Shown: positions 8,081-16,223 of the stretch, one piece after another | Layout of the letters: every line of letters begins with the position of its first letter | Numbering within the stretch: position 1 is the stretch's first letter | Notes under the pieces: model-generated | What the model was told of the DNA's origin: nothing | Seen by the model: the letters and a program-made list of their open reading frames with translations, nothing else | Database searches by the model: none | Translations under genes and position numbers: made by a program | Origin: Bryobacterales bacterium | Lineage (GTDB): Bacteria; Acidobacteriota; Terriglobia; Bryobacterales; Bryobacteraceae | DNA length: 35,148 bases | Direction: 5' to 3' | Assembly (NCBI GenBank): GCA_020852755.1 | Contig: JADZAF010000179.1 | Location: 1-35,148 of the forward strand

Positions 8081-9022
8081 ATGCCTCAGAACCAGGCCCT
8101 ACCGGGCCCAGCTCCGACGACAACCGGGCTTACCACGGGCCGGGCCCCTTTTGTCGAGGAAGCCCGCCAGCGGGGCCAGTTATACATTGAGCAGCGCTAC
8201 GAACTGTATTCCGAGGAAAACCACGAGTCCTGGACGCGACTGTTCGCGCGCATGCAACCCCGCTGGAGGCAGTATGCCAACCCGCATTTCCTCAACGGCA
8301 TACAAGCCCTCCACCTGCCCCCGGACCGGGTGCCGCGGCTGAGCGAAGTGAACCGGGCGCTGGAGCCGCTGACCGGTTTCCAGGCCAAAGCGGTGAGCGG
8401 CTACGTGCCCTCCTTCCTGTTCTTCGACTGCCTGCGGAGGCGCGAGTTTCCCACCACCATCACGATCCGGCCCTTCGACAAGCTGGACTACCTGCCGGAG
8501 CCGGATATCTTCCACGACGTCGCCGGACATGTGCCCATGCATACCGACCCGGCGTTTGCAGAGACCCTGGTGCGTTTCGGCGATTGCGCCCATACGGCTG
8601 TGGAGATGATGGCGGGGGTCACGGACGAGCGGGAGAAGATCCGCCGGCTGACAAGCATTCTGCGGGCCCTCTCGCGCTTTTTCTGGTTCACGGTCGAATT
8701 CGGGCTGATGCGCGGGCCGCGGGGGGTGTGCGCCTACGGAAGCGGGCTGCTCAGCTCCCATGGAGAACTGCGGCACGCCGTCGAGTCGGACGAGGTGCAG
8801 CGCTATCCGATCCAGTTGGAGTGGGTGATCAACCAGGGGGCGGAGATCGACCATTACCAGCCGCTGCTGTTCATCGTGGATTCCTTCGATCACCTGTTCG
8901 ACCTGGTGGACCGGCTGGAGCGCTGGATGCGGGAAGGAAAACTGAATCACGTGGCGCCGGGACTGCCGGAGATCAGCGAAGGCGACCTGCGCAGCTTCCT
9001 GGAGGCGGAGGAGTTTCGGTGA
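8081..9022 (+). CDS. phhA: Phenylalanine 4-hydroxylase
   Basis: Hydroxylates phenylalanine to tyrosine using O2, non-haem iron and a tetrahydropterin. The 313-residue protein is the catalytic domain alone, without the ACT regulatory domain of animal enzymes. Iron ligands H145 and H150 lie in DIFHDVAGHVP and E206 in WFTVEFGL. ATG 8081 has GGGAG six bases upstream; a longer in-frame version from 7931 would add 50 unlike residues and was rejected. It is transcribed away from the tyrosine operon, so its product feeds that operon. No pterin carbinolamine dehydratase lies alongside. The last two codons and the stop (F-R-TGA) fall inside the repeat element at 9011-9045. Confidence 0.93.
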   Translation: MPQNQALPGPAPTTTGLTTGRAPFVEEARQRGQLYIEQRYELYSEENHESWTRLFARMQPRWRQYANPHFLNGIQALHLPPDRVPRLSEVNRALEPLTGFQAKAVSGYVPSFLFFDCLRRREFPTTITIRPFDKLDYLPEPDIFHDVAGHVPMHTDPAFAETLVRFGDCAHTAVEMMAGVTDEREKIRRLTSILRALSRFFWFTVEFGLMRGPRGVCAYGSGLLSSHGELRHAVESDEVQRYPIQLEWVINQGAEIDHYQPLLFIVDSFDHLFDLVDRLERWMREGKLNHVAPGLPEISEGDLRSFLEAEEFR

Positions 9023-9045
9023 CAGGCTACATAACCCCCAAACTC
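9011..9045 (+). repeat. Single arm of a dispersed palindromic intergenic repeat
   Basis: These 35 bases match 28775-28809 with one difference (T at 9032 against C). The core reads TTTCGGTGACAGGCTACA followed by TAACCCCCAAACTC. Here only one arm is present, without the mirror arm seen at 28817-28844. It overlaps the end of the phenylalanine hydroxylase gene and provides its stop codon. It is directly followed by a small palindrome, ACTCCGGAGT, at 9042-9051. Confidence 0.85.
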
Positions 9046-9085
9046 CGGAGTTGAGAGGAACGGGCGGCCGGCGGTACTTCTTCAT

Positions 9086-10276
9086 GTGGCGCCAGCAGGG
9101 CCTCTACCCTCCGAAAGCTACCTGCGTCTGGTTGAACGGCACGGCGCGCGGATCGCCGATCCGGCGGCGCGGCTGCGGTTTGTCCGGTCGGCGCGGGAGG
9201 CCTACGTTCCGGGGCTGCCCGGGTGGGCGTACGTGGTGCGGAGCGACCCGCCCGCGATCCGGGTTCGCCGGCTGCCCCTGGGCGGCGCAGGCGCCCTGGC
9301 CGTTCTCCTGCTGCTCGGCCTGGTCCGGGCAACGGCAACCCGCGATGCCGCCGTCCCGCCCGCGGCTTCGATCCGGCCTGTGAACCAGGCGCTCCCCAGA
9401 GTCTGGTTGGTGGAGAAGACCGGACGGCAGGAGCTTTACAGCAACGGGCTGCGGATCGAGGAGCGGCATGCGGCCAAGACCTCGCCCCGCCGCTACCGCG
9501 CCTTCGCGCGCCGCTCCTTTGAGCTTTCCGAGCCGCGCACCCGGCCGGCCGGTATCGTGTTTCACAGTTCCGAAAGCCCCCTGGCGCCGTTCGAGGCGGT
9601 CCACAACGCCCGCCTGAAACACCAGGGGTCGGAACTGCTCGAGTACGTCGTTCGGAACGCCGCCTACCATTTCCTGATCGACCGTTTCGGGCGGGTGTTC
9701 CGGGTTGTGGCGGAGGGCGACTCCGCCAACCATGCGGGAAACAGCGTCTGGGCGGACGCGGAGTGGATCTACCTCAACCTCAACCACAGTTTCCTGGCGG
9801 TGTCGTTCGAAGCACAGACCGGAACCGGCAGCGGTTCCTGCCCGGCCAACCCGGCCCAGGTGCAGGCGGCGCGTGTCCTGGTGGAAATGCTGAGAGGCCG
9901 CTACGGCATCCCGCCGGAGAACTGCGTGACACACGCGCAGGTATCGGTCAACGCTGCGAGCCACGCCATCGGCTATCACACCGACTGGGGCCGCGACTTT
10001 CCGTTTCGGGAAATCGGCCTGCCGGATGGATACCGGGACGCGCTGCCGAGCATCACGGCTTTCGGCTTCGGCTACGACGCGGCCTTCCTGACGGCGATCG
10101 GAGGGCAGGTGTGGCCCGGCCTGCTGCGGTCCGAGGAACAGGTGCTGCGCGACGCGGCCGCCGGAGGACTCACTCCGGCGGCGTACCGCAAGCGATTGCA
10201 GAGATGGTATCGGGAACTGGCCGCACGGGCGCGGATGGACAACACGCAAGGGGAGGACCATGAGCAAGGAATGTGA
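9086..10276 (+). CDS. Membrane-anchored N-acetylmuramoyl-L-alanine amidase (PGRP/Amidase_2 fold)
   Basis: 396 residues. An N-terminal segment (1 to about 65) rich in Arg is followed by one membrane helix (about 68-82) and a C-terminal amidase domain from about 150. The domain shows GIVFHSSES with H160, YHFLIDRFGRVFRV (194-207), NHAGNSVW (215-222) and CVTHAQVSVN with H283. H160 and H283 fit zinc ligands of the amidase-2 family, which cuts the bond between muramic acid and L-alanine. One transmembrane helix with the domain after it suggests a periplasmic enzyme held at the inner membrane. The start is a GTG at 9086 and is uncertain: the nearest purine-rich site, GAGAGGAA (9053-9060), is about 26 bases upstream. 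The 3' end overlaps the actin-like gene by 17 bp. Confidence 0.8.
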   Translation: MAPAGPLPSESYLRLVERHGARIADPAARLRFVRSAREAYVPGLPGWAYVVRSDPPAIRVRRLPLGGAGALAVLLLLGLVRATATRDAAVPPAASIRPVNQALPRVWLVEKTGRQELYSNGLRIEERHAAKTSPRRYRAFARRSFELSEPRTRPAGIVFHSSESPLAPFEAVHNARLKHQGSELLEYVVRNAAYHFLIDRFGRVFRVVAEGDSANHAGNSVWADAEWIYLNLNHSFLAVSFEAQTGTGSGSCPANPAQVQAARVLVEMLRGRYGIPPENCVTHAQVSVNAASHAIGYHTDWGRDFPFREIGLPDGYRDALPSITAFGFGYDAAFLTAIGGQVWPGLLRSEEQVLRDAAAGGLTPAAYRKRLQRWYRELAARARMDNTQGEDHEQGM

Positions 10277-11270
10277 AAAGACAATGCCGAAAGCGATCGG
10301 GCTCGACGTGGGCACCAGTTGCATCGTGGCGGCCCGCCAGGCGGAGAGCGGGTACCGCTTCGACTCGCAGTTGAACGCCTTCATCAACGTGCCGTTCTCG
10401 CGATTCACGCAGAACGTCTTCGAAAAGGAGAAGGTGCCGCACCGGGTAGAGGACTCGGAGCTGCTGGTGTTCGGCAACGAGTCCGAGAAACTCGCCAACG
10501 TCTTCAACCGGGAGAACCGCCGTCCGATGACGCAGGGCGTTTTGAACCCGGAGGAGCCGGAAGGCATCAGCGTGGTGCGGGAGATCGTCGAGGCCCTGGT
10601 GGGGCGGGGCAGTCATCGCGGGCAGAAGATCTGCTTCAGCGTGCCCGGGCCGCCGCTGGCCGGCGGCGAGAGCCTCACCTACCATGAAGCGGCGCTGCGG
10701 CAGTTGCTGGAAGAGTTGGGCTTCGCGGTGAGCAGCATCAACGAAGGCCTGGCGGTCGTTTATGCCGAACTGGAGGACTCCAGTTACACCGGCGTGGGCG
10801 TAAGCTGCGGCGGGGGCATGTGCAATGTGTGCCTGGCGTATCTTTCGGTGCCGGTCTTCAGCTTCAGCATTCCCAAGGCAGGCGACTACATCGACGCCGG
10901 CACCGCCGCGGTCACGGGGGAGAAAGCCACGCGCGTACGGGTTTTGAAAGAGGCGTCCTTCCATTTCAACGGGCACTTTTCCGACAAGGTCCAGCAGGCC
11001 CTGGGAGTGTATTACGAGGACGTGATGCGCTCACTGGCGTCGGGCTTGAGCGACAGCTTCGTGAAAACCCGCAACCTGCCCCGCTTCGAGCGTCCCGTGC
11101 CGCTGGTGATCAGTGGGGGCAGCGCCCTGCCGGAGGGATTCCGGGAGCGCTTCGAGCGCATGCTGGAGGAAGCCAGGCTGCCGCTGTCATTTTCGGAAGT
11201 GCGGCTCTCGGGCGATCCGCTGCACTCCACGGCGAAGGGCGCGCTGGTGGCCGCGCTGGCCGAAGGCTAA
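10260..11270 (+). CDS. Actin-like (MreB/FtsA superfamily) protein with altered phosphate-2 motif
   Basis: 336 residues of the actin/Hsp70 ATPase fold. The phosphate-1 loop GLDVGTS is at 14-20, the region corresponding to phosphate-2 is GVGVSCGGGMCN at 178-189, and the adenosine motif PLVISGGSALPEGF is at 281-294. The segment IPKAGDYID (204-212) recalls the IxxGGDxxD stretch of MreB. Where MreB has D-I-G-G-G-T-T, this protein has S-C-G-G-G-M-C, so the acidic residue is missing. ATG 10260 has a strong GGGGAGGACC site and lies inside the amidase gene, implying translation coupled to a wall hydrolase. No membrane segment is seen. It could be a filament former, a scaffold or a non-hydrolysing relative; it is not a standard MreB. 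Confidence 0.75.
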   Translation: MSKECEKTMPKAIGLDVGTSCIVAARQAESGYRFDSQLNAFINVPFSRFTQNVFEKEKVPHRVEDSELLVFGNESEKLANVFNRENRRPMTQGVLNPEEPEGISVVREIVEALVGRGSHRGQKICFSVPGPPLAGGESLTYHEAALRQLLEELGFAVSSINEGLAVVYAELEDSSYTGVGVSCGGGMCNVCLAYLSVPVFSFSIPKAGDYIDAGTAAVTGEKATRVRVLKEASFHFNGHFSDKVQQALGVYYEDVMRSLASGLSDSFVKTRNLPRFERPVPLVISGGSALPEGFRERFERMLEEARLPLSFSEVRLSGDPLHSTAKGALVAALAEG

Positions 11271-12010
11271 CCCGGCGGCAGGTTGAATTCCACCTCGCGC
11301 TCGCGGTTCAACTGCACGCTGAAATCGCGGTCGACCGCACTCAGCGGAGCCTGGTGGCGCTGCCTGCGGCGGTCCACATAGTGCAGGGTGCCGCCCTCCA
11401 CACGGTACGAGACGGCCGCCCGAATCACGCCGCTCTTCATGGCGATCAGGTAATAAGCGGGCCGGCTTTCGGCGCGGGTGGGGGCCGGTCCGGCCGGGCG
11501 CGCGGGCTCGGGCTCCGGCTCGGCGTCCACATAGCGCACGATCTGCGAACGCGCCGGCAGCGTGTAGAACTGGTTCACCACCACGGGTTGCGCAGGAGCG
11601 GCCTGGGCGGCGGAGGGCACAAAGACTACGTTGGGCTGCGAAGCTGCCATCGGGTAGGCGGAGTAGCCGCCCAGGGGAGTGCCGCCGAAGAAGGGCGTGT
11701 AGCTGTAGAAAGAGGAGTAGTAACCCGGGTCGAACAGATGGCCGCCCCAGCCGAAACCCAAGGGCAGGAACGATCGGGGCTCCACGCCGAACTGGCGCAT
11801 TCGAAAGTAGTCGCCCCCGGGAAAGACCACGTTGCCGAAGCCGGACAGGACAGGCCGGGTGGGCTGGCGCCCGAACGTTCCGCGGAAAACCGGCGATTTG
11901 TGGAAACCTGAAGCGCCGCGGAATCCACCTCCACTCCATCCCCGGCGCTGGGGCGCCGCGCTGGCGGCGAGCAGGAACAGCAGGACGAGTATGAGGCATA
12001 CCTTTCTCAT
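11267..12010 (-). CDS. Secreted Gly/Phe/Tyr-rich protein with conserved acidobacterial-type tail
   Basis: 247 residues. A signal peptide (about 1-19, ending ASAAP) is followed by a Gly-, Phe- and Tyr-rich low-complexity region to about 130, a Pro/Glu/Ala linker (PEPEPARPAGP), and a C-terminal module of about 60 residues containing YYLIAMKSGVI and VEGGTLHYVD. I associate that module with acidobacterial exported proteins, from memory. Function is unknown; a structural or surface role is possible. ATG 12010 has GGGAGG five bases upstream; an ATG 42 bp earlier was rejected. The stop overlaps the stop of the convergent actin-like gene in the four bases CTAA. Confidence 0.72.
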   Translation of the reverse strand: MRKVCLILVLLFLLAASAAPQRRGWSGGGFRGASGFHKSPVFRGTFGRQPTRPVLSGFGNVVFPGGDYFRMRQFGVEPRSFLPLGFGWGGHLFDPGYYSSFYSYTPFFGGTPLGGYSAYPMAASQPNVVFVPSAAQAAPAQPVVVNQFYTLPARSQIVRYVDAEPEPEPARPAGPAPTRAESRPAYYLIAMKSGVIRAAVSYRVEGGTLHYVDRRRQRHQAPLSAVDRDFSVQLNREREVEFNLPPG

Positions 12011-12068
12011 AAACGCCTCCCTACCCGCAGCGTAGCACAGCGCGGATCGCATGGCGCAGGTCCCTGTG

Positions 12069-12087
12069 GGCCGGTTGCCAACCGGCC
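12069..12087. terminator. Perfect 8-bp hairpin in the gap downstream of the serine hydrolase
   Basis: 12069-12076 pairs perfectly with 12080-12087 around a three-base GCC loop. It lies about 95 bp beyond the serine hydrolase stop and about 59 bp upstream of the secreted protein's start, both on the minus strand. There is no T run on either side. It may end or process the hydrolase transcript or be a member of a repeat family. The rest of 12011-12181 shows nothing recognisable. Confidence 0.35.
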
Positions 12088-12181
12088 GTGTCCGCTCCCT
12101 CCAGTGGCGGCCCGGCGCGCCCGCGGCACGTGGAGAGCGTGCGCCACGAATCGTACGGCGGGGAAGTCTTGGGCCTCCGGT

Positions 12182-13321
12182 TTACGGCTTCTCCACCGCG
12201 GCGGCCGCCATCTGCATGAAAGCGCTGATCTCGTCGGCCAGGTCGCCGCCGCCTCCGATGCGCTGCATCAGGATGACGCCGAGCAGGTTGCGGCCCGGGT
12301 CCACCCAGCCGTAAGTGCGCCAGGCGCCGCCGTGCCCGTAGGCCCCCATGCTGTTGAGGCGGAACATGCCGGCCGGGTTACGGACCACCGACCAGGCCAG
12401 GCCATACCCCATGCCGGGAGAGAAGCCGGTCTGCATTTCGCCTGTGTGAACCATGGTCATCACCTCCACCGATGCCCGCGAGAGGATGCGCCGTCCGCGC
12501 AGGACTCCGCCGTTGAGCATCATCTGATAGAAGGCGGCCAGGTCGGCGGCAGTGGAATACAGACCGCCTTCCGGGGCGGGGTAGCGGGCGCCCTTGCGGT
12601 AGATGTCCGCGCTGGCGCGCTGCAGCTTGCCGCTCTCGATGGAGTACATGGCGGCGATGCGGCTCTTTCTGTCTTCCGGAACGAAGTAGAAGCTATCCTT
12701 CATTCCCAGCGGCTGGAAGATGCGCTCGTCCATGAAGCGCTCGTAGGGCCGGCCGGAAACCACCTCGACGATACGGCCCAGCGTGGCGATTCCGGTGTTG
12801 CTGTACTGCCAGCGCGAGCCCGGCTCGAAATTGAGAGGCTGCTGCGAGTACAGGAGCACGGCCTCGGCCAGCGTGCGGTCGCGGGACTCGAAGATGTTGC
12901 GAATGGCCGCCGGCGCGCCGCCCATTCCGGAGGTGTGGGTCATCAGGTCGCGTATGGCGATGGGCCGGGCGGGCTTGCGCAGGTTGTCGCCCTCCTTGAG
13001 CATCTGGCCGCGGAACTCCGGCAGGTATTTCTCCACCGGGTCGGTGAGCGCCAGCACGCCTTCTTCCAGGAGGACCATGACGGCGGCGGCGGTCAGCGGC
13101 TTGGTCATGGACGCGATCTGGAAAATGGTGTCGGGGCGCATCGGGATCTTCGCCTCGCGATCCTGATAGCCCACGGCGGAGAGGCTCACGACTTCGCCCC
13201 GGTGGGCCAGCAGGGTGACGATTCCCGCCGCCTTGCCTGCATCGACGAAGGCCTGCATGCGTTTGGGAATGTCCTGGGCTCCGGCTGCCAGCGCCAGCAG
13301 GAACAGCGGAAGAACTCTCAT
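12182..13321 (-). CDS. Serine hydrolase of the class C beta-lactamase / esterase (PBP4-like) family
   Basis: 379 residues with a short signal peptide (1 to about 16). The catalytic S71-x-x-K74 is in SMTKPLT, Y173-S-N175 in QYSNTG and H330-G-G in YGHGGAW, the three family motifs in order and at normal spacing. Such proteins include beta-lactamases, D-aminopeptidases and esterases; which one cannot be told. ATG 13321 overlaps the upstream glycosidase-like gene's stop as ATGA, so the two are translationally coupled. That pairing suggests deacylation of an external carbohydrate or glycan more than antibiotic resistance (inference). An upstream in-frame ATG at 13393 would sit inside the neighbour and destroy the signal peptide. 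Confidence 0.88.
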   Translation of the reverse strand: MRVLPLFLLALAAGAQDIPKRMQAFVDAGKAAGIVTLLAHRGEVVSLSAVGYQDREAKIPMRPDTIFQIASMTKPLTAAAVMVLLEEGVLALTDPVEKYLPEFRGQMLKEGDNLRKPARPIAIRDLMTHTSGMGGAPAAIRNIFESRDRTLAEAVLLYSQQPLNFEPGSRWQYSNTGIATLGRIVEVVSGRPYERFMDERIFQPLGMKDSFYFVPEDRKSRIAAMYSIESGKLQRASADIYRKGARYPAPEGGLYSTAADLAAFYQMMLNGGVLRGRRILSRASVEVMTMVHTGEMQTGFSPGMGYGLAWSVVRNPAGMFRLNSMGAYGHGGAWRTYGWVDPGRNLLGVILMQRIGGGGDLADEISAFMQMAAAAVEKP

Positions 13322-15426
13322 GACATCACCACCGCGGAATGGATGTGAACCCTTGGGATCGTGATGCGTGCGAAGCCGCCCGCGTATTCCCATTGGGGCG
13401 CGAGGCCGCCGGGCTCCAACCGCACGCCGGCGGGCCGACGCTCGCTGGCGAGTTCGAGAGTGACGCCGTGCACCGGCAGCACCTGCTCGACGCAGAGGTT
13501 ATTGCGGTCGCTGGGCCGGTTGCCGTGATGGTTGACCAGGTGGGCGATGGTCCTGCTCCCCTGGCGCATCAGAGACACCTCCAGCCAGGCCGGCGAATGC
13601 AGCCGCACGAGCGGGTGCGGGATTGCGCCGTTCAGGAGGTTGGCGATGAGCGGCTTCAAGCACCACTGGTTGTGAGTCTGGTAGCCGCGGAACACCTGGC
13701 CCGCAATGTAGATGGCCGTGCCCTTGCCCACGCGGCGGCGGGTGATGGCGGGATACCCGGAGTCGTCGCCGGGAGGCGACGAGCGCAGCAGGTATTTCCC
13801 GTCCGCGCGCAGATAGACCTTCCGGAGCCCGGCCGCGGCTTCCACTCCGGCTGCCGGCCGCACGAACGCGAAGCGTCCGTGCACGAGCAGCGGCATATCC
13901 AGCAGCCCCGCTTTGAGCGCGGGCGCGTGTACTTCAATGTAGGCTTCCGGCTGGGCGCAGTCGCCCTCCATCGTCAGCCCGAGCAAGCGTTCCAGCGCCC
14001 ACCCGCGGGCGGGGGAGCCATCCGCTTCCTCGGTCCCGGAACGGTAAGTGGCCAGCAGCACGCCGCCGTTCTCCACGTACTGCTCCAGCGCGGAGACCAG
14101 GTCCGGCGCCAGATGGCGGGCGTCCGGAAGGATCACGGCGCGGTATTCGGCCAGCCGTTTCCGCAGCCCGGCTTCGTTGACGAAATGATGCGGAATGGCG
14201 GACTCGAGCAAAATCCGGTGCGCGCCGCGCGTCGCGGTCTCGTCCGCCGAGAGGCGCGCGCCGCCGGAGAAGTGGCTGGAAGCGGAGTGCAGCACGGCCA
14301 CATTGGGAACCGGGCGGGCGCCCGTGAGCAGCGGTTCGCGTTCCTTCACGAAAGCCAGGGTCTTGCCAAGCTGCTCCATGACGGCGGGCTGCACGTCGAA
14401 GGTGTGGGTCATCTGGTAGCCGATCCAGGTCAGTCCGCCGTTGGCGATGGCCGCCGCCACTTCCTGCTGCATGGCCTGGGCGGGCTTGGACCCCCAGTCT
14501 CCCCACCATTGCAGGAAGGCCGAGTTCATGATGTCGAAGGGCCGTTCCAGAGTCGCCCAGTAGCGGGCCTGGTAGCTGCCATTGAACGCCTGGTCGTCCG
14601 GAAAAACGTCGATCATCAGGCTCCCGATATGTTCCGGCACGGCCTCCGGCTGGCGCATGGAGCAGACCCAGTTGTAGGAGACCGGCAACCCCGGGCGGGC
14701 TTCATCGACGGCCGCGCTGATGCGGCGCCGCACGTCGCGGAAGCGGTCCAGGCTCCAGGCCACGTAGCGCGGCCAGGAGGCTGCGGCTTCGCCTTCCGGC
14801 AGGTCGAGCCCGGTATCGCCGCGAAAACGCGCGCGGCAGGAATCGCAGTAGCAGGCACGGGAGGCATACGTGCCGTCGAAGAACATGGCGTCCACTTCGT
14901 ACAGACTCACGATCTCCCGCACGTGCGGCAGCAGGTGTTCGTCGAGCAGGGGACCCAGCAGGCAGATGCTCTGCCCCTGCGGAGTGCCTTTCACGTCGCG
15001 GATGACCCAGCCGGGATGGTCGCGGGCCACGGGTTCGCTGTTGAAGGTGTGGTAATAGCCGATGGCCTTGAGCCCGCGCTTGTGCAGCGCCGCAAGCTGC
15101 GCCTCCAGCATGTCCAGCCCGGAGGGAAGCTGCGGATGCACGTGCCGCACTTTGCCTTTGCGGTAGTACGACCAGCCCTGACCGCACTTGGTGAAGACGG
15201 AGACCGCCTGTGCGTTGGCCTCGGCCAGCCGCCGGGCCCATCCTTCGGCGTCGAAGGCGGAGCCCAGTCCCATGGCGGTGCTGTGGCTGTGATAGTCGAA
15301 GAACAGTTTCCGGTAGGACGTGGCGTACCAGGCGCCGGCGGAGGGAGCGGCGGCCCCGGGCTTCGGGATGGCGGCGCTCGCGGCCCCGGCCATCTTCAGC
15401 ACGTCACGGCGGGTCGGATCGGTCAT
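13318..15426 (-). CDS. Tat-exported glycoside-hydrolase-like protein (GHL6 / beta-galactosidase trimerisation type)
   Basis: 702 residues. The N-terminus [15 protein letters not shown] is a twin-arginine export signal. Residues about 38-370 look like a TIM-barrel hydrolase: FFDYHSHS near the start, [28 protein letters not shown] with a candidate catalytic Asp, and [10 protein letters not shown], whose cysteines may bind metal. A class-I-glutaminase-like or trimerisation-type domain (about 375-500) and a beta-rich tail follow. This is the layout of hypothetical glycosyl hydrolase 6 proteins, distant from GH29/GH42. Substrate is unknown. The gene diverges from the ABC exporter permease with only 34 bp between starts. 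No clear Shine-Dalgarno precedes ATG 15426. Confidence 0.72.
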   Translation of the reverse strand: MTDPTRRDVLKMAGAASAAIPKPGAAAPSAGAWYATSYRKLFFDYHSHSTAMGLGSAFDAEGWARRLAEANAQAVSVFTKCGQGWSYYRKGKVRHVHPQLPSGLDMLEAQLAALHKRGLKAIGYYHTFNSEPVARDHPGWVIRDVKGTPQGQSICLLGPLLDEHLLPHVREIVSLYEVDAMFFDGTYASRACYCDSCRARFRGDTGLDLPEGEAAASWPRYVAWSLDRFRDVRRRISAAVDEARPGLPVSYNWVCSMRQPEAVPEHIGSLMIDVFPDDQAFNGSYQARYWATLERPFDIMNSAFLQWWGDWGSKPAQAMQQEVAAAIANGGLTWIGYQMTHTFDVQPAVMEQLGKTLAFVKEREPLLTGARPVPNVAVLHSASSHFSGGARLSADETATRGAHRILLESAIPHHFVNEAGLRKRLAEYRAVILPDARHLAPDLVSALEQYVENGGVLLATYRSGTEEADGSPARGWALERLLGLTMEGDCAQPEAYIEVHAPALKAGLLDMPLLVHGRFAFVRPAAGVEAAAGLRKVYLRADGKYLLRSSPPGDDSGYPAITRRRVGKGTAIYIAGQVFRGYQTHNQWCLKPLIANLLNGAIPHPLVRLHSPAWLEVSLMRQGSRTIAHLVNHHGNRPSDRNNLCVEQVLPVHGVTLELASERRPAGVRLEPGGLAPQWEYAGGFARITIPRVHIHSAVVMS

Positions 15427-15460
15427 ATGGTGCTATGTTAGTCTGAAAAAGCGTTTCCTG

Positions 15461-16222
15461 ATGCACTACCGCAACTACGGCTTCCTGTTGGGCAATCTGG
15501 TCCTGAAGGATTTCAGGGTCCGCTACCGGAACATGTCGCTGGGCATTTTCTGGTCCCTGGTCAACCCGCTGGTGATGATGGGCGTCCTGACCTTCGTCTT
15601 CACCCGCCTGTTCGTGAACCCGATCCCCAACTTCGCGGTTTTCGTGCTGTGCGCGCTGGTGCCGTTCAACTTCTTCACCGTGGGGTGGGCGACCGGCACC
15701 ACGTCGCTGCTGGAGAACCAGAACCTGATCAAGCGGGTTCGTTTTCCGCGCGAGATCATCCCGGTCTCGTCGGTGCTGGCCAATTGCCTGCACTTCGCGA
15801 TCCAGATCGCGCTGCTGTTGAGTTTCGTGATCGCCTTCGGATACGCGGTTAACCGCCACTGGGCGTGGCTGCCGGTGATCTGGGGGCTGGAAGTGGTGTT
15901 CGTGTGCGGTCTGGCGCTGGGCACCTCGGCTCTGGACGTGTATCTGCGGGATATGCGCTACGTGGTCGAGTCCACGAACGTGCTGATGTTCTGGCTGGTG
16001 CCCATCTTCTACTCGTTCGACATCATCCCGGGGCAATACCATTTCATCTACCAGTACAACCCGGTATCGGCCGTGGTGCTGGCCTGCCGCATCGTTCTGC
16101 TGGAGGCCAAGGCTCCTCCCGAATCGCTGCTGCTCAAGCTGGCGGCGGTGTCGTTGCTGTCGTTGATCGCGGGGATTCTCGTGTTCCGCGGGCTGAAGCG
16201 CGGCTTCGCGGACCTGGTGTGA
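15461..16222 (+). CDS. ABC-2 type polysaccharide export permease (Wzm/TagG-like)
   Basis: 253 residues with about six membrane helices, starting with the cytoplasmic lead [27 protein letters not shown] and the typical [14 protein letters not shown] first helix. [13 protein letters not shown] and YNPVSAVV are characteristic of O-antigen/teichoic-acid exporters. The ATG at 15461 is the first plausible start: extending upstream runs into the glycosidase gene on the other strand. One base separates its stop from the ATPase gene. It should form the membrane channel of an exporter for an undecaprenyl-linked glycan. No glycosyltransferases lie nearby. Confidence 0.87.
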   Translation: MHYRNYGFLLGNLVLKDFRVRYRNMSLGIFWSLVNPLVMMGVLTFVFTRLFVNPIPNFAVFVLCALVPFNFFTVGWATGTTSLLENQNLIKRVRFPREIIPVSSVLANCLHFAIQIALLLSFVIAFGYAVNRHWAWLPVIWGLEVVFVCGLALGTSALDVYLRDMRYVVESTNVLMFWLVPIFYSFDIIPGQYHFIYQYNPVSAVVLACRIVLLEAKAPPESLLLKLAAVSLLSLIAGILVFRGLKRGFADLV

Positions 16223-16223
16223 T

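Noticed and set aside
13339..15441. 700-codon plus-strand open frame opposite the glycosidase-like gene
   Set aside because: No recognisable domain, rich in Gly/Arg/Val/His as expected for a mirror frame; the minus frame has a Tat signal and barrel motifs.
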